Source of the DNA: Bacillota bacterium
Lineage (GTDB): Bacteria; Bacillota; Clostridia; Lachnospirales; Lachnospiraceae
NCBI GenBank assembly: GCA_023437715.1
Contig: JAEZFK010000012.1
Coordinates: forward strand, 1 to 53,194
Reading direction: 5' to 3'
Length of the DNA: 53,194 bases
Shown in pieces: positions 16,640-24,110 of this stretch (positions are counted from its first letter, which is position 1; each line of letters opens with the position of its first letter). A model generated the notes under the pieces. The model was given only the letters and a program-made list of their open reading frames with translations. It did not search any database and was not told the origin of the DNA. Position numbers and translations under genes: made by a program.

Positions 16640-17602
16640 TTACTCCAGCGCTTTCTTTAGTACATCCAGATTCTTTTCCATAACGGAAAAATAATCATCC
16701 CCGGCCTTTATCTCTTCATCACTTAAGCCTTCGATGGGATTTAAAACCTCTGTCCGAGCGCCTGTTTCCTTGGCAATGGCTTCTGCCACCTTGGGACTTA
16801 CCAGCTCTTCAAAAAAGATGGTTTTTACATTATTCTCTTTCACAAAATCAATGACTTCCGCCATTCTGGCCGGATCCGGCTCTGAATCCGGGGACAGGCC
16901 TTCAATTCCCATCTGGGTAAGCCCATAAGCTCCGCAGAGATAGCCGAAGGCTTCGTGGGACACTACAATGACCTTGCCCGGAAGAGGGTCCAGGGTATCC
17001 TTATAGGTCTGGTTTAAGGCATCGAATTTCTCTTCATAGATCTTGTAATTATTTTCGTAGTAATCCTTGTTTTCCGGATCAGCCTTTACAAATGCGTCCT
17101 TGATGTTTTCCATCTCTTTTTTTGCATTCATGGGATCCAGCCATACATGAGGATCATACTCTTCATGAGCTTCTTCCCCGGCCTTATCCGCCTCATCCTC
17201 TTCTTCATGTCCTTCCATGAGGGAAATTCCTGTCGAGGCCTCTACTGCTATAAGCTTTTTATTCTCCAGGCTTTTCAGCACATCGTCCACCCAGTGCTCC
17301 ATGCCTGCTCCGCTGTAGATAAATACATCCGCATTTTCAAGGCCTGTAATATCACTGGTTCCCGGTTCCCAGTCATGGGGTTCTGTGCCTGCCGGAACCA
17401 TGTCCGTCACATCCACTTTATCTCCCCCGATTTTCAGGGCAAAGTCATAGACCGGGTAAAAGCTGGCCATTACTTTCAGCTTGCCTCCGTCAGAAACGCT
17501 GCTGTCCGCAGCTTTTCCTCTTCCGGCACAGCCGGAAAGTACAATCCCTGAAACGGCCACTGACAGTGCCACCAGGCCGATTGATTTAATTGTTTTCTTC
17601 AT
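16640..17602 (-). CDS. znuA: zinc-binding lipoprotein ZnuA/AdcA-like
   Basis: A 320-residue cluster 9 (SBP_bac_9) binding protein. The signal peptide ends in lipobox VLSGC (C25). The metal ligands are H76 (PHDWEP), H152 (DPHVWLDP) and H216 (SHEAFG), with an acidic fourth ligand expected toward the C terminus. A short loop rich in His, Asp and Glu (about 131-149) precedes H152, a feature of zinc-specific rather than manganese-specific members. It follows the small membrane protein by about 54 bases, with GGAGGAG before the ATG. Confidence 0.94.
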   Translation of the reverse strand: MKKTIKSIGLVALSVAVSGIVLSGCAGRGKAADSSVSDGGKLKVMASFYPVYDFALKIGGDKVDVTDMVPAGTEPHDWEPGTSDITGLENADVFIYSGAGMEHWVDDVLKSLENKKLIAVEASTGISLMEGHEEEDEADKAGEEAHEEYDPHVWLDPMNAKKEMENIKDAFVKADPENKDYYENNYKIYEEKFDALNQTYKDTLDPLPGKVIVVSHEAFGYLCGAYGLTQMGIEGLSPDSEPDPARMAEVIDFVKENNVKTIFFEELVSPKVAEAIAKETGARTEVLNPIEGLSDEEIKAGDDYFSVMEKNLDVLKKALE

Positions 17603-17656
17603 AATCGCATCTCCTCCAATATTTCATTAACTTCATCGCGGTAAACCACCTGTCAT

Positions 17657-17968
17657 TCAATCATCCATGCGGACTTTTAAACGTACCAGGGAAGCCGGGC
17701 TCAGAAAAAGACCGGCGGAATAGAGGATTATGAGTTTTTTAGCATATATATATGCAAAGATAACGGCTGCTCCGCCTCCTACTGCTTCTGAAAGTAAGTG
17801 AAGCGCAGAAACACAGGTTCCGATCTCAGAACAGACCCTGCAGCCCTCACCTGTACATTCATGAGAAAGATGGGTGAGAACGAAAAGAGAAGAACCGGTG
17901 AGAACCACCGTTACAAGCAGAGCTGCGGCCAGAGCCCCAATCCGCCTGTGATTTGAAAAATATTTCAT
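17657..17968 (-). CDS. small membrane protein with a Cys/His motif, in the zinc operon
   Basis: A 103-residue protein of unknown function. It has two hydrophobic segments (about 10-32 and 63-92). Between them is a short loop with H36, C38, C43, C46 and C52 (HECTGEGCRVC). This could bind zinc or another soft metal, on the outer face if the N terminus is inside. The ATG at 17968 has AAAAAGGAGGAGG upstream, 20 bases after the repressor stop. Its place between zur and znuA implies a role in zinc acquisition, such as metal delivery to ZnuA, but this is inference. Confidence 0.78.
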   Translation of the reverse strand: MKYFSNHRRIGALAAALLVTVVLTGSSLFVLTHLSHECTGEGCRVCSEIGTCVSALHLLSEAVGGGAAVIFAYIYAKKLIILYSAGLFLSPASLVRLKVRMDD

Positions 17969-17987
17969 GCCCTCCTCCTTTTTGTTC

Positions 17988-18401
17988 TTATTCCGCCCTT
18001 TGACATTGGCCGCAATAGCCATACAGTATCATGTGGCTCTGATCCAGCTTGAATCCGTGATCCTCGTAAATGTGCTCATAGAACGCATCCAGCCTGGAAC
18101 ACTCAAGGGGAATCATGCGGCCGCATTTTAAGCACACCAGCTTTCCCACATTACTGCTTATTTCTTCCCCTATATACCGGAACTGGGCTTTTGAGCCGTC
18201 TACGGACGGAATCTTTACCACTGCCCCATCCTCGCTCAGCCGTTCCAACGCCCGGTATACCGTTGTCTGGCCTACATGGATTCCGTCCCGGTGAAGATAT
18301 TCCATAAACTGCTCCACCGTACAGAAAGCTTCTTTTTGTTTTTTTAAACAATTCAGGATAATTTCCTGCTGTTTTGTCCGGTATCTCCCTCGCTCTGCCA
18401 T
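17988..18401 (-). CDS. zur: Fur-family repressor, probably Zur
   Basis: A 137-residue Fur-family regulator. The winged-helix domain covers about 8-80 with recognition helix QTTVYRALERL, and the dimer domain follows. The structural zinc site is formed by C90, C93, C130 and C133 (CLKC and CGQC). It leads an operon of zinc uptake and zinc-chaperone genes, which is why Zur is preferred over Fur or PerR. A near-consensus promoter and a GAAATCATTTTC element next to the -10 suggest autoregulation. RBS AGGAGT precedes the ATG. Confidence 0.9.
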   Translation of the reverse strand: MAERGRYRTKQQEIILNCLKKQKEAFCTVEQFMEYLHRDGIHVGQTTVYRALERLSEDGAVVKIPSVDGSKAQFRYIGEEISSNVGKLVCLKCGRMIPLECSRLDAFYEHIYEDHGFKLDQSHMILYGYCGQCQRAE

Positions 18402-18423
18402 ACTCCACTCCTATTTTCGAAAT

Positions 18424-18467
18424 CAGAAATCATTTTCATATTATAACACTGTTTTGTGTATTGTCAA
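18424..18467 (-). promoter_or_regulatory. near-consensus promoter of the zur-znu operon with possible operator
   Basis: On the minus strand TTGACA (18462-18467) and TATAAT (18440-18445) are 16 bases apart. Directly downstream of the -10 is GAAATCATTTTC on the plus strand (18426-18437), a near-palindrome that could be the repressor site. The promoter is strong; the operator is a guess. Confidence 0.8.
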
Positions 18468-18754
18468 GTTAATTCAAACAAATCACCGCCTTTTCTGATG
18501 GGAAAGCGGGTATTATGAGGGATCCTGTGCGATATAAAAGAGTTGCAGGTTGAAAATAATTATGGTATGATTGCGGCATGGAATTATGATGTGCTTCCAT
18601 GTAATGATTTGATTTCCGGCATATTTTTCGGCGTGATGCCAACAATTTCTTTAAGTTCTGGATATGAACATGAAAAGTTCTTTTTATCTTTCTATTTTCC
18701 CTGAAAAAATGAAAGTTTGGACATTGAAAAGCGAATAGACTTCCCGTTTTATAT
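18468..18754. other. intergenic stretch without a recognised gene
   Basis: This stretch lies between the divergent zur operon and the repeat-protein gene. One plus-strand frame is open for about 60 codons (18518-18702, containing AAWNYDVLPCNDL) but has no ribosome binding site and no family I recognise. It may be a gene remnant or chance. Confidence 0.4.
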
Positions 18755-18764
18755 ATGGTACAAT
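18736..18764 (+). promoter_or_regulatory. putative promoter of the heptad-repeat protein
   Basis: TACAAT (18759-18764) lies 17 bases after TAGACT (18736-18741), about 30 bases before the ATG. The -35 is weak. Confidence 0.4.
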
Positions 18765-18793
18765 ATCATCATGAAATGAAGGAGGTATTTCAT

Positions 18794-19396
18794 ATGGTGG
18801 ATGATGGATTATTGCTGGCCTTATCAGAATTGCTTGATAAGAAACTGGAACCGCTGCAGAAGCGCTTAGATTCTGTGGATAAACGTTTAGACTCCCTGGA
18901 TAAACGTATGGAATCCCTGGAAAATCGTATGGATTCCCTGGAAAAGCGTTTGGACTCCGTAGAAAAGCGTTTAGACTCCCTGGAAAAGCGTTTGGACTCC
19001 GTAGAAAAGCGTTTGGACTCCGTAGAAAAGCGTTTGGACTCCGTAGAAAAGCGTTTGGACTCCGTAGAAAAGCGTTTAGACTCCGTAGAAAAGCGTTTGG
19101 ACTCCGTAGAAAATCGTTTAGACTCCCTGGAATTACAGGCAGATGCTATAAAAACACAAATCAATTCTATAGATAAGAAAATAGATACCATAGAGAAAAA
19201 AATCCTTGCCATTGAGATGACCATTGAAGATGAGCTAAGCCATAATATACAGGTCATTGCCGAGGGACATCTTGACTTATCGAGAAAGCTTAACGAAACA
19301 ATTCATCTGGCCAGTGACATTAAAGCCAAGCAGGAGCTTCAGGACTTACATATTATGAGATATGACAATAAATTGAGGATCAAAGATATTTCTTAA
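18794..19396 (+). CDS. coiled-coil protein with 13 tandem heptads
   Basis: A 200-residue protein of unknown function. After a short N-terminal segment (MVDDGLLLALSELLDKKLEPLQ) come 13 uninterrupted heptads of the form KRLDSVE, giving a long regular coiled coil. A more varied coiled region and a charged tail follow. There is no signal peptide or membrane segment, so it is probably cytoplasmic. AAGGAGG lies before the ATG at 18794; the frame from 18755 has no such site. The repeats are nearly identical at DNA level, so the length probably varies between strains. Related short coiled-coil proteins are often found as lone genes in Clostridia. A scaffold or ruler role is speculation. Confidence 0.82.
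   Translation: MVDDGLLLALSELLDKKLEPLQKRLDSVDKRLDSLDKRMESLENRMDSLEKRLDSVEKRLDSLEKRLDSVEKRLDSVEKRLDSVEKRLDSVEKRLDSVEKRLDSVENRLDSLELQADAIKTQINSIDKKIDTIEKKILAIEMTIEDELSHNIQVIAEGHLDLSRKLNETIHLASDIKAKQELQDLHIMRYDNKLRIKDIS
18863..19135 (+). repeat. 13 tandem 21-bp repeats (coding minisatellite)
   Basis: Thirteen in-frame 21-bp units, most reading CGTTTGGACTCCGTAGAAAAG. Units 7 to 10 are identical, which points to recent slippage or unequal exchange. The outer units (1-4 and 13) are more diverged. Confidence 0.95.
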
Positions 19397-19423
19397 CCGT
19401 TAATTTGATATTGTACCGTATAT

Positions 19424-19458
19424 AAAGCGCAAAGTCTGAAAAAGGCCTTGCGCTTTTT
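19424..19458 (+). terminator. rho-independent terminator after the heptad-repeat gene
   Basis: AAAGCGCAA (19424-19432) pairs with TTGCGCTTT (19448-19456), followed by further T. It begins 28 bases past the stop codon. Confidence 0.85.
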
Positions 19459-19494
19459 CAGCAAAAAAATTCACATCTTTCTATTTAAAATCCA

Positions 19495-19523
19495 TTGACA
19501 GATCCCCACTAACCTGCTATGAT
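19495..19523 (+). promoter_or_regulatory. near-consensus promoter for the nucleotidyltransferase-aminotransferase gene
   Basis: TTGACA (19495-19500) and TATGAT (19518-19523) are 17 bases apart. The ATG is at 19571, and AAAGGAG lies just before it. Confidence 0.85.
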
Positions 19524-19570
19524 GTTCATTAATTTATAAAATATTATATTTTTGAACAAAGGAGTATGGT

Positions 19571-21379
19571 ATGCAGGCAATTATACTGGCCGCCGGAATG
19601 GGACGGCGTTTAAAAAAGCTAACTGAAAACCAGCCGAAATGTATGGTCACCGTAAATGGCATTCCCATGATTGAGCGCATGCTGAAACAGCTGGATCAAT
19701 ACCATTTAAACCGGATCATCCTTGTAACCGGCCATAAGGGCAAAGAGCTGCAATCCTTTGTATCCTCTCTTCCTCTTTCCAATCCGGTCATATATATTGA
19801 CAATCCGGTCTATAAAACTACGAATAATATTTACTCTCTTTATCTTGCAAAGGACCAGCTGCTGATGGATGACACCATCCTGCTGGAATCCGACCTGATT
19901 TTTGAGCAGGAGGTGCTGACCCAGATCATAAACAATCCCTATCCCAACCTGGCTCTTGTGGCCCATTTTGAAAGCTGGATGGACGGAACCGTGGTCCTGT
20001 TAGATGAGCAGGACAATATTATGAAGTTTCTCACGCGGAAGGATTTCCGGTTTGAAGATATTCATTCCTATTATAAGACCGTCAACATCTATAAATTCAG
20101 CCGGAATTTTTCCGCAACCCACTATGTTCCTTTTCTCGAAGCCTATAGCAAGGCCCTGGGGAACAATGAATATTATGAGCAGGTTCTGAAAGTCATTTCT
20201 CTTTTGGATGACCACGATTTAAAAGCCACCAAGCTGGAAAACGGCTTCTGGTATGAGATTGACGATGAGCAGGACTTGGATATTGCGGAATCCATTTTCA
20301 CGGATTCCCAGAGCAGGCTGTCCCGGTTATCCAGGCGTTACGGCGGCTACTGGCGGTATCCCGGCCTTCTGGACTTCTGCTACCTGGTCAATCCCTATTT
20401 CCCCAACAGCCGTTTTATGGGAGAGATCAAGGCCAGCTTTGAAGCCCTTGCCACCAGCTATCCCTCGGGCCTTGATATCAATAACCTCCTGGCCGCAAAA
20501 TCCCTGGGCCTGGACAGAAACCAGGTTCTTACGGGAAACGGGGCGGCGGAATTAATCAAGCCTCTGATCCGCAGCTTTAAAAATGGTGTGGGCGTCCTGC
20601 GCCCGTCCTTTGAAGAGTATGGAAGCTGCTCGAAAAATGCCGTCTATTTCCCTGTTTCAACCCCTGATTTTACTTATACCGCCCAGGATATCATGGAATT
20701 TTATAAGGATAAGGAACTGGATGCCCTGGTTCTTGTAAACCCGGATAATCCCACGGGAAATTACATTCCAAAGAAAGAGGTTCTATCTCTTGCCCAATAC
20801 TGCAAGGCGAGGAACATCAAATTGATTCTGGATGAATCCTTTATTGACTTCTCCTGCGCCGAGGAATCACCGTCCCTCATGAGTCAGGAGATTCTGGAGG
20901 AATATAAGAATCTGGTGCTTATCAAAAGTATTTCAAAGTCATACGGGGTTCCCGGACTGCGGCTGGGGCTCCTCACCTGCAGCGATCCGGAAATCATAAG
21001 CCTGGTGCGGGAAGAGCTGCCCATATGGAACATCAACTCTCTGGCAGAATACTTTCTCCAGATATTTGAAAAATACCAGTCGGACTACCGGGAGGCCCTG
21101 GAGCATTTTAAAAGAACCAGGGAAAAGTTATACCTGTCGCTTCATTCCATCCGGCAGCTGAAGCTTTACCCCTCCCAGGCCAACTTCATCATGTGTGAAA
21201 TCATTGACGGCTGTTCCGCCTCCCAGATTGCGGAGCTGCTGTTAAACCGTTACAACATTCTGGTAAAGGATTTATCCCGTAAGCCCGGAATGGAGGGCAG
21301 GGAGTTTATCCGCATTGCAGTCAGAACAGAGGCAGACAACGAACGTCTGGCGGATGCGCTGAAACATATATTACGTTAA
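19571..21379 (+). CDS. fused LicC/PntC-like nucleotidyltransferase and class I/II aminotransferase
   Basis: A 602-residue bifunctional enzyme. Residues 1 to about 240 form a sugar-phosphate-type nucleotidyltransferase close to LicC and PntC: LAAGMGRRL (6-14), K23 (QPKCM), and metal-binding D108 (LESDL). Residues about 260-600 form a PLP-dependent aminotransferase like HisC, with NPDNPTGNY and Schiff-base K456 in SISKSYGVPGLRLGLL. A similar fusion, PntC of Treponema, activates 2-aminoethylphosphonate with CTP and carries a transaminase. By analogy this protein may make and CMP-activate an amino-phosphonate or amino-alcohol phosphate for cell-surface decoration. The methyltransferase 13 bases downstream may methylate the product. 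No phosphonate synthesis genes are in the window, so the substrate is open. Confidence 0.85.
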   Translation: MQAIILAAGMGRRLKKLTENQPKCMVTVNGIPMIERMLKQLDQYHLNRIILVTGHKGKELQSFVSSLPLSNPVIYIDNPVYKTTNNIYSLYLAKDQLLMDDTILLESDLIFEQEVLTQIINNPYPNLALVAHFESWMDGTVVLLDEQDNIMKFLTRKDFRFEDIHSYYKTVNIYKFSRNFSATHYVPFLEAYSKALGNNEYYEQVLKVISLLDDHDLKATKLENGFWYEIDDEQDLDIAESIFTDSQSRLSRLSRRYGGYWRYPGLLDFCYLVNPYFPNSRFMGEIKASFEALATSYPSGLDINNLLAAKSLGLDRNQVLTGNGAAELIKPLIRSFKNGVGVLRPSFEEYGSCSKNAVYFPVSTPDFTYTAQDIMEFYKDKELDALVLVNPDNPTGNYIPKKEVLSLAQYCKARNIKLILDESFIDFSCAEESPSLMSQEILEEYKNLVLIKSISKSYGVPGLRLGLLTCSDPEIISLVREELPIWNINSLAEYFLQIFEKYQSDYREALEHFKRTREKLYLSLHSIRQLKLYPSQANFIMCEIIDGCSASQIAELLLNRYNILVKDLSRKPGMEGREFIRIAVRTEADNERLADALKHILR

Positions 21380-21392
21380 GGAGGCAGCAATT

Positions 21393-21977
21393 ATGAATAC
21401 GCAGGAAGCAGCAAAGGAAACCTGGAAGCAGATCTGGACACGGAAAGGACGGGCGGACAGCTCGGTCACGGATCTTCTGGCATACGACGGTTACGAAGCC
21501 ACCAAGGTCGATATGGAAGAGGTGGCCCGCCAGATCACCCAAAGGCTGGATATACAGAAAAATGACAAAGTCCTTGAAGTGGGCTGCGGCGCAGGAGCCC
21601 TGGCTCAATATCTGGACTGTGATTACGTGGGCATTGACTATTCTCCTACCCTGGTCCAAAAGCATATTGAGCTTCTGAACCATTCGGTCTTAACCGGTGA
21701 AGCCGCAGACCTGCCCTTTAAGGATAAATCCTTTGACAAGGTGATCTGTTACGGCGTTTACCTTTATTTTGACAATAAGGAATACGCAGAAAAAGCAACG
21801 AAAGAGCTTCTGCGGGTCGCCAGGAAAGGCGTGCTGATCGGAGAAATCCCCATGCGCTCCCACAGGGAGGAGCACCTGCTGTTTTCTAAGGAAGAATTTC
21901 AGGGCTGGGATATCAGCGACGGCTTTTATGATCCTTACAGAAAAGACCGGTTCAATGCAGTTTATATTTTCTCCTGA
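21393..21977 (+). CDS. SAM-dependent class I methyltransferase
   Basis: A 194-residue methyltransferase with motif I VLEVGCGAG (about 60-68), an acidic residue after the second strand (VGIDYSPT), and a DKVICYGVYLYF motif. RBS AAGGAGG precedes the ATG, 13 bases after the fusion gene, so the two are one operon ended by a terminator. The context suggests it methylates the amine or headgroup made or activated by the fusion protein, for example an N-methylated aminoethyl compound. Substrate not determinable from sequence. Confidence 0.86.
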   Translation: MNTQEAAKETWKQIWTRKGRADSSVTDLLAYDGYEATKVDMEEVARQITQRLDIQKNDKVLEVGCGAGALAQYLDCDYVGIDYSPTLVQKHIELLNHSVLTGEAADLPFKDKSFDKVICYGVYLYFDNKEYAEKATKELLRVARKGVLIGEIPMRSHREEHLLFSKEEFQGWDISDGFYDPYRKDRFNAVYIFS

Positions 21978-21985
21978 CATGCAGG

Positions 21986-22020
21986 AAAGGGCTTCCGCTC
22001 TCAGGCGGACAGCCCTTTTT
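21986..22020 (+). terminator. rho-independent terminator after the methyltransferase gene
   Basis: AAAGGGCT (21986-21993) pairs with AGCCCTTT (22011-22018), with an inner CCG/CGG pair, and is followed by T. It sits between convergent genes and might also serve the ABC-F gene weakly. Confidence 0.85.
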
Positions 22021-22021
22021 C

Positions 22022-23908
22022 CTACTCTTCCCCGAAAGCCGTATCATACCATTCCAGACACAGCCCGGTCCATTCTTCCCGCGCTTTCTGAAGATCTTCT
22101 CCCAGCCTCTCATAAGCGGCGGCTTCCTCCCATTGTTCCCCGTTCCAGAAAGCTTCCGATTCCAGGCGCTTCCTTTCCATCTGCTCCAGGCGGGAAGACA
22201 GCTCCTCCACACGGTTTTCTGCGGGCAGAAGCCGTTCTGATACCAGCCTCAGCTTCCAGTCCAGATAAGCCTCTTCTGCAGGAATTTCACGGAGCCGGTG
22301 CCTTTCCGCTTTCGGAACAGCCCGCATTCCGGCAATGAGAGCCTGTTCCTCCGCCTTGATTCTGGCCCCGGGGCCCATGCCTTTTTCCATCTCCGCTTTC
22401 TGGCTTCGTTCCAGATAATGTTCATAGCCAAAGGGATAGTAAAAAACGGACTGGTCCTCAAAGATCAGTATGGATTCTGCCACACGGCTTAAAAAGTAGC
22501 GGTCATGGGATACGAACAGGATCGTCCCCGTATAGGCAAGAAAGGCGGATTCCAGGGTTTCCTTTGCCCTTATATCCATATGGTTGGTAGGTTCATCCAA
22601 AATCAGGAAATTAGGCCTGCTCTGCAAAAGCTCTGCCAGAACCAGCCTTGACTTTTCTCCTCCCGACAGCATGTCCACCCGCTTTCCTGCTTCCTTTCCT
22701 CCGAAAAGATAAGCGCCTAAAGTGCTTCGGACTTCCTTTTCCGTCAGAGAGGGGAAAAGATCGTGGTAATGCTCTGCCACGGTTTTAGAGGAGCTGATCT
22801 CCGACGAATGCTGGTCAAAATAGCCCATGGTGATCTGATTCCCCAGGGAATGCTCCCCGGAAACAGGAGGAATCAGGCCTGCCACGGTTTTTAAAAAGGT
22901 GCTCTTGCCCGCTCCGTTGGGACCAAGAATTCCAATTTTCTGGCCTCTGCGGATTCTCATGGTGATTTCTAAAAGGGGGGTATTGTAGCCGATTTTTAAA
23001 TGCCCGGACTCAAACACCCATTTACTGCCGGCAAAAGCAGGCTCCAACGGTCCGGTAAACATGTGGATGTCATCCTCTTCCGGCTTTTCAATCCGTTCAA
23101 TTCTTTCCATGACTTTCTTTTTGGACCTGGCAAAGGCCGCCTTATTGGGCTTATGCTTAAACCGCTCCACCAGGGCCTCCAGCCGCTTGATCTCTTCCCG
23201 CTGCCGCTCATAGGCCTTTGCCTGAAGCCGGATGGCTTTCCGTTTTTCTTCCCTGTAATGGGTGTAATTGCCCGGATAGCGGGTGAGCCTCTTTCCTGAC
23301 AGCTCATATACCACTGACACCGTCTGGTCCAGAAAAAAGCGGTCATGGGATACCATTACCACCGCCCTTTCATACTGCTTCATGTACTGCTCCAGCCACT
23401 GGGTTGTCTGGATATCCAGGTGGTTGGTGGGCTCGTCTAAAAGCAGAATATCCGGCTTGGAAAGCAGATGGCCGATCAGGGCAATTTTCGTCTGTTCTCC
23501 TCCGGAAAACTGGGAGATCTTTTTTTTCTTATCTTCTTTTAAAAAGCCCAGACCTGTAAAAAGAGCATCGTATTCCATTTCATATTCAAACCGTTCCACG
23601 GAAAAGGGCTCGGTACTGGGACAGGAGGCCAGAAGAACCTCCTCCACGGTCCTGTCCTTATCAGGAAATGCCTGCTGGCTTAAGTATCCCACCGTCAGCT
23701 TCCTGGAAGAAACAATTCCGGGGCCCTCCCGCCTGTCATCCCGGTCCAGGCTCAGTTCTCCCGCAATCAGCCTCAGAAGCGTGGTCTTTCCCGCCCCGTT
23801 GTTGCCTACCACCGCGATCTTTTCCCTGCCGTGTATTTCAAAATCAATATGGGACAGGATTAAGTTTCCTCCTGCAGAAACTGTCCCGTCTGTTATCTGG
23901 TATAGCAT
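22022..23908 (-). CDS. ABC-F family ATPase (YdiF/Uup/EttA-like)
   Basis: A 628-residue soluble protein with two ABC domains and no membrane segments. The first has Walker A GNNGAGKTT (35-43), signature FSGGEQTK and LLLDEPTNHLD. The second has GPNGAGKST, LSGGEKSR and LILDEPTNHMD. A charged linker (about 215-285) and a coiled-coil C-terminal extension (about 520-620) are typical of the housekeeping ABC-F translation factors. Members act on the ribosome; some give antibiotic protection, but nothing here points specifically to resistance. A tandem 14-bp repeat lies upstream. Confidence 0.92.
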   Translation of the reverse strand: MLYQITDGTVSAGGNLILSHIDFEIHGREKIAVVGNNGAGKTTLLRLIAGELSLDRDDRREGPGIVSSRKLTVGYLSQQAFPDKDRTVEEVLLASCPSTEPFSVERFEYEMEYDALFTGLGFLKEDKKKKISQFSGGEQTKIALIGHLLSKPDILLLDEPTNHLDIQTTQWLEQYMKQYERAVVMVSHDRFFLDQTVSVVYELSGKRLTRYPGNYTHYREEKRKAIRLQAKAYERQREEIKRLEALVERFKHKPNKAAFARSKKKVMERIERIEKPEEDDIHMFTGPLEPAFAGSKWVFESGHLKIGYNTPLLEITMRIRRGQKIGILGPNGAGKSTFLKTVAGLIPPVSGEHSLGNQITMGYFDQHSSEISSSKTVAEHYHDLFPSLTEKEVRSTLGAYLFGGKEAGKRVDMLSGGEKSRLVLAELLQSRPNFLILDEPTNHMDIRAKETLESAFLAYTGTILFVSHDRYFLSRVAESILIFEDQSVFYYPFGYEHYLERSQKAEMEKGMGPGARIKAEEQALIAGMRAVPKAERHRLREIPAEEAYLDWKLRLVSERLLPAENRVEELSSRLEQMERKRLESEAFWNGEQWEEAAAYERLGEDLQKAREEWTGLCLEWYDTAFGEE

Positions 23909-23970
23909 CTTCTTCCCTCTGTTTTTTCTGTTTGATCTTATGCGCTGATCTTATAATGTTGAAGTTATAT

Positions 23971-24044
23971 TGTTGATCTCATACTGTTGATCTCATACTG
24001 TTGATCTCATACCATTGATCGATCCCATACTATTGATCTAATAC
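23971..24044. repeat. tandem 14-bp repeats upstream of the ABC-F gene
   Basis: Three perfect copies of TGTTGATCTCATAC (23971-24012) are followed by two degenerate ones (24013-24030 and 24031-24044), and one or two decayed copies precede them. The array lies in the 202-bp gap between the amidohydrolase stop and the ABC-F start, and no other feature is clear in that gap. Confidence 0.9.
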
Positions 24045-24110
24045 TGTTACAACATGCTGCAATTTCCATTCTCTGTCATTGCCGGCTTTATTTCATTTCC
24101 ATCATCTATA

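Noticed and set aside
18518..18702. Open plus-strand stretch of about 60 codons between zur and the repeat gene
   Set aside because: No good start or ribosome site and no recognised homolog; kept only as a note in the intergenic entry.
18790..19257. Antisense open frame of 155 codons opposite the heptad-repeat gene (RFSTESK repeats)
   Set aside because: It is the reverse reading of the 21-bp repeats; no ribosome binding site and the plus-strand gene has a clear one.
22022..23908. Antibiotic resistance ABC-F (Vga/Lsa-type) call
   Set aside because: Length and the C-terminal coiled extension fit housekeeping ABC-F proteins; nothing specific for resistance is visible.
23941..24044. CRISPR array before the ABC-F gene
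   Set aside because: Units are 14 bp, directly adjacent and without spacers, so it is a simple tandem repeat.
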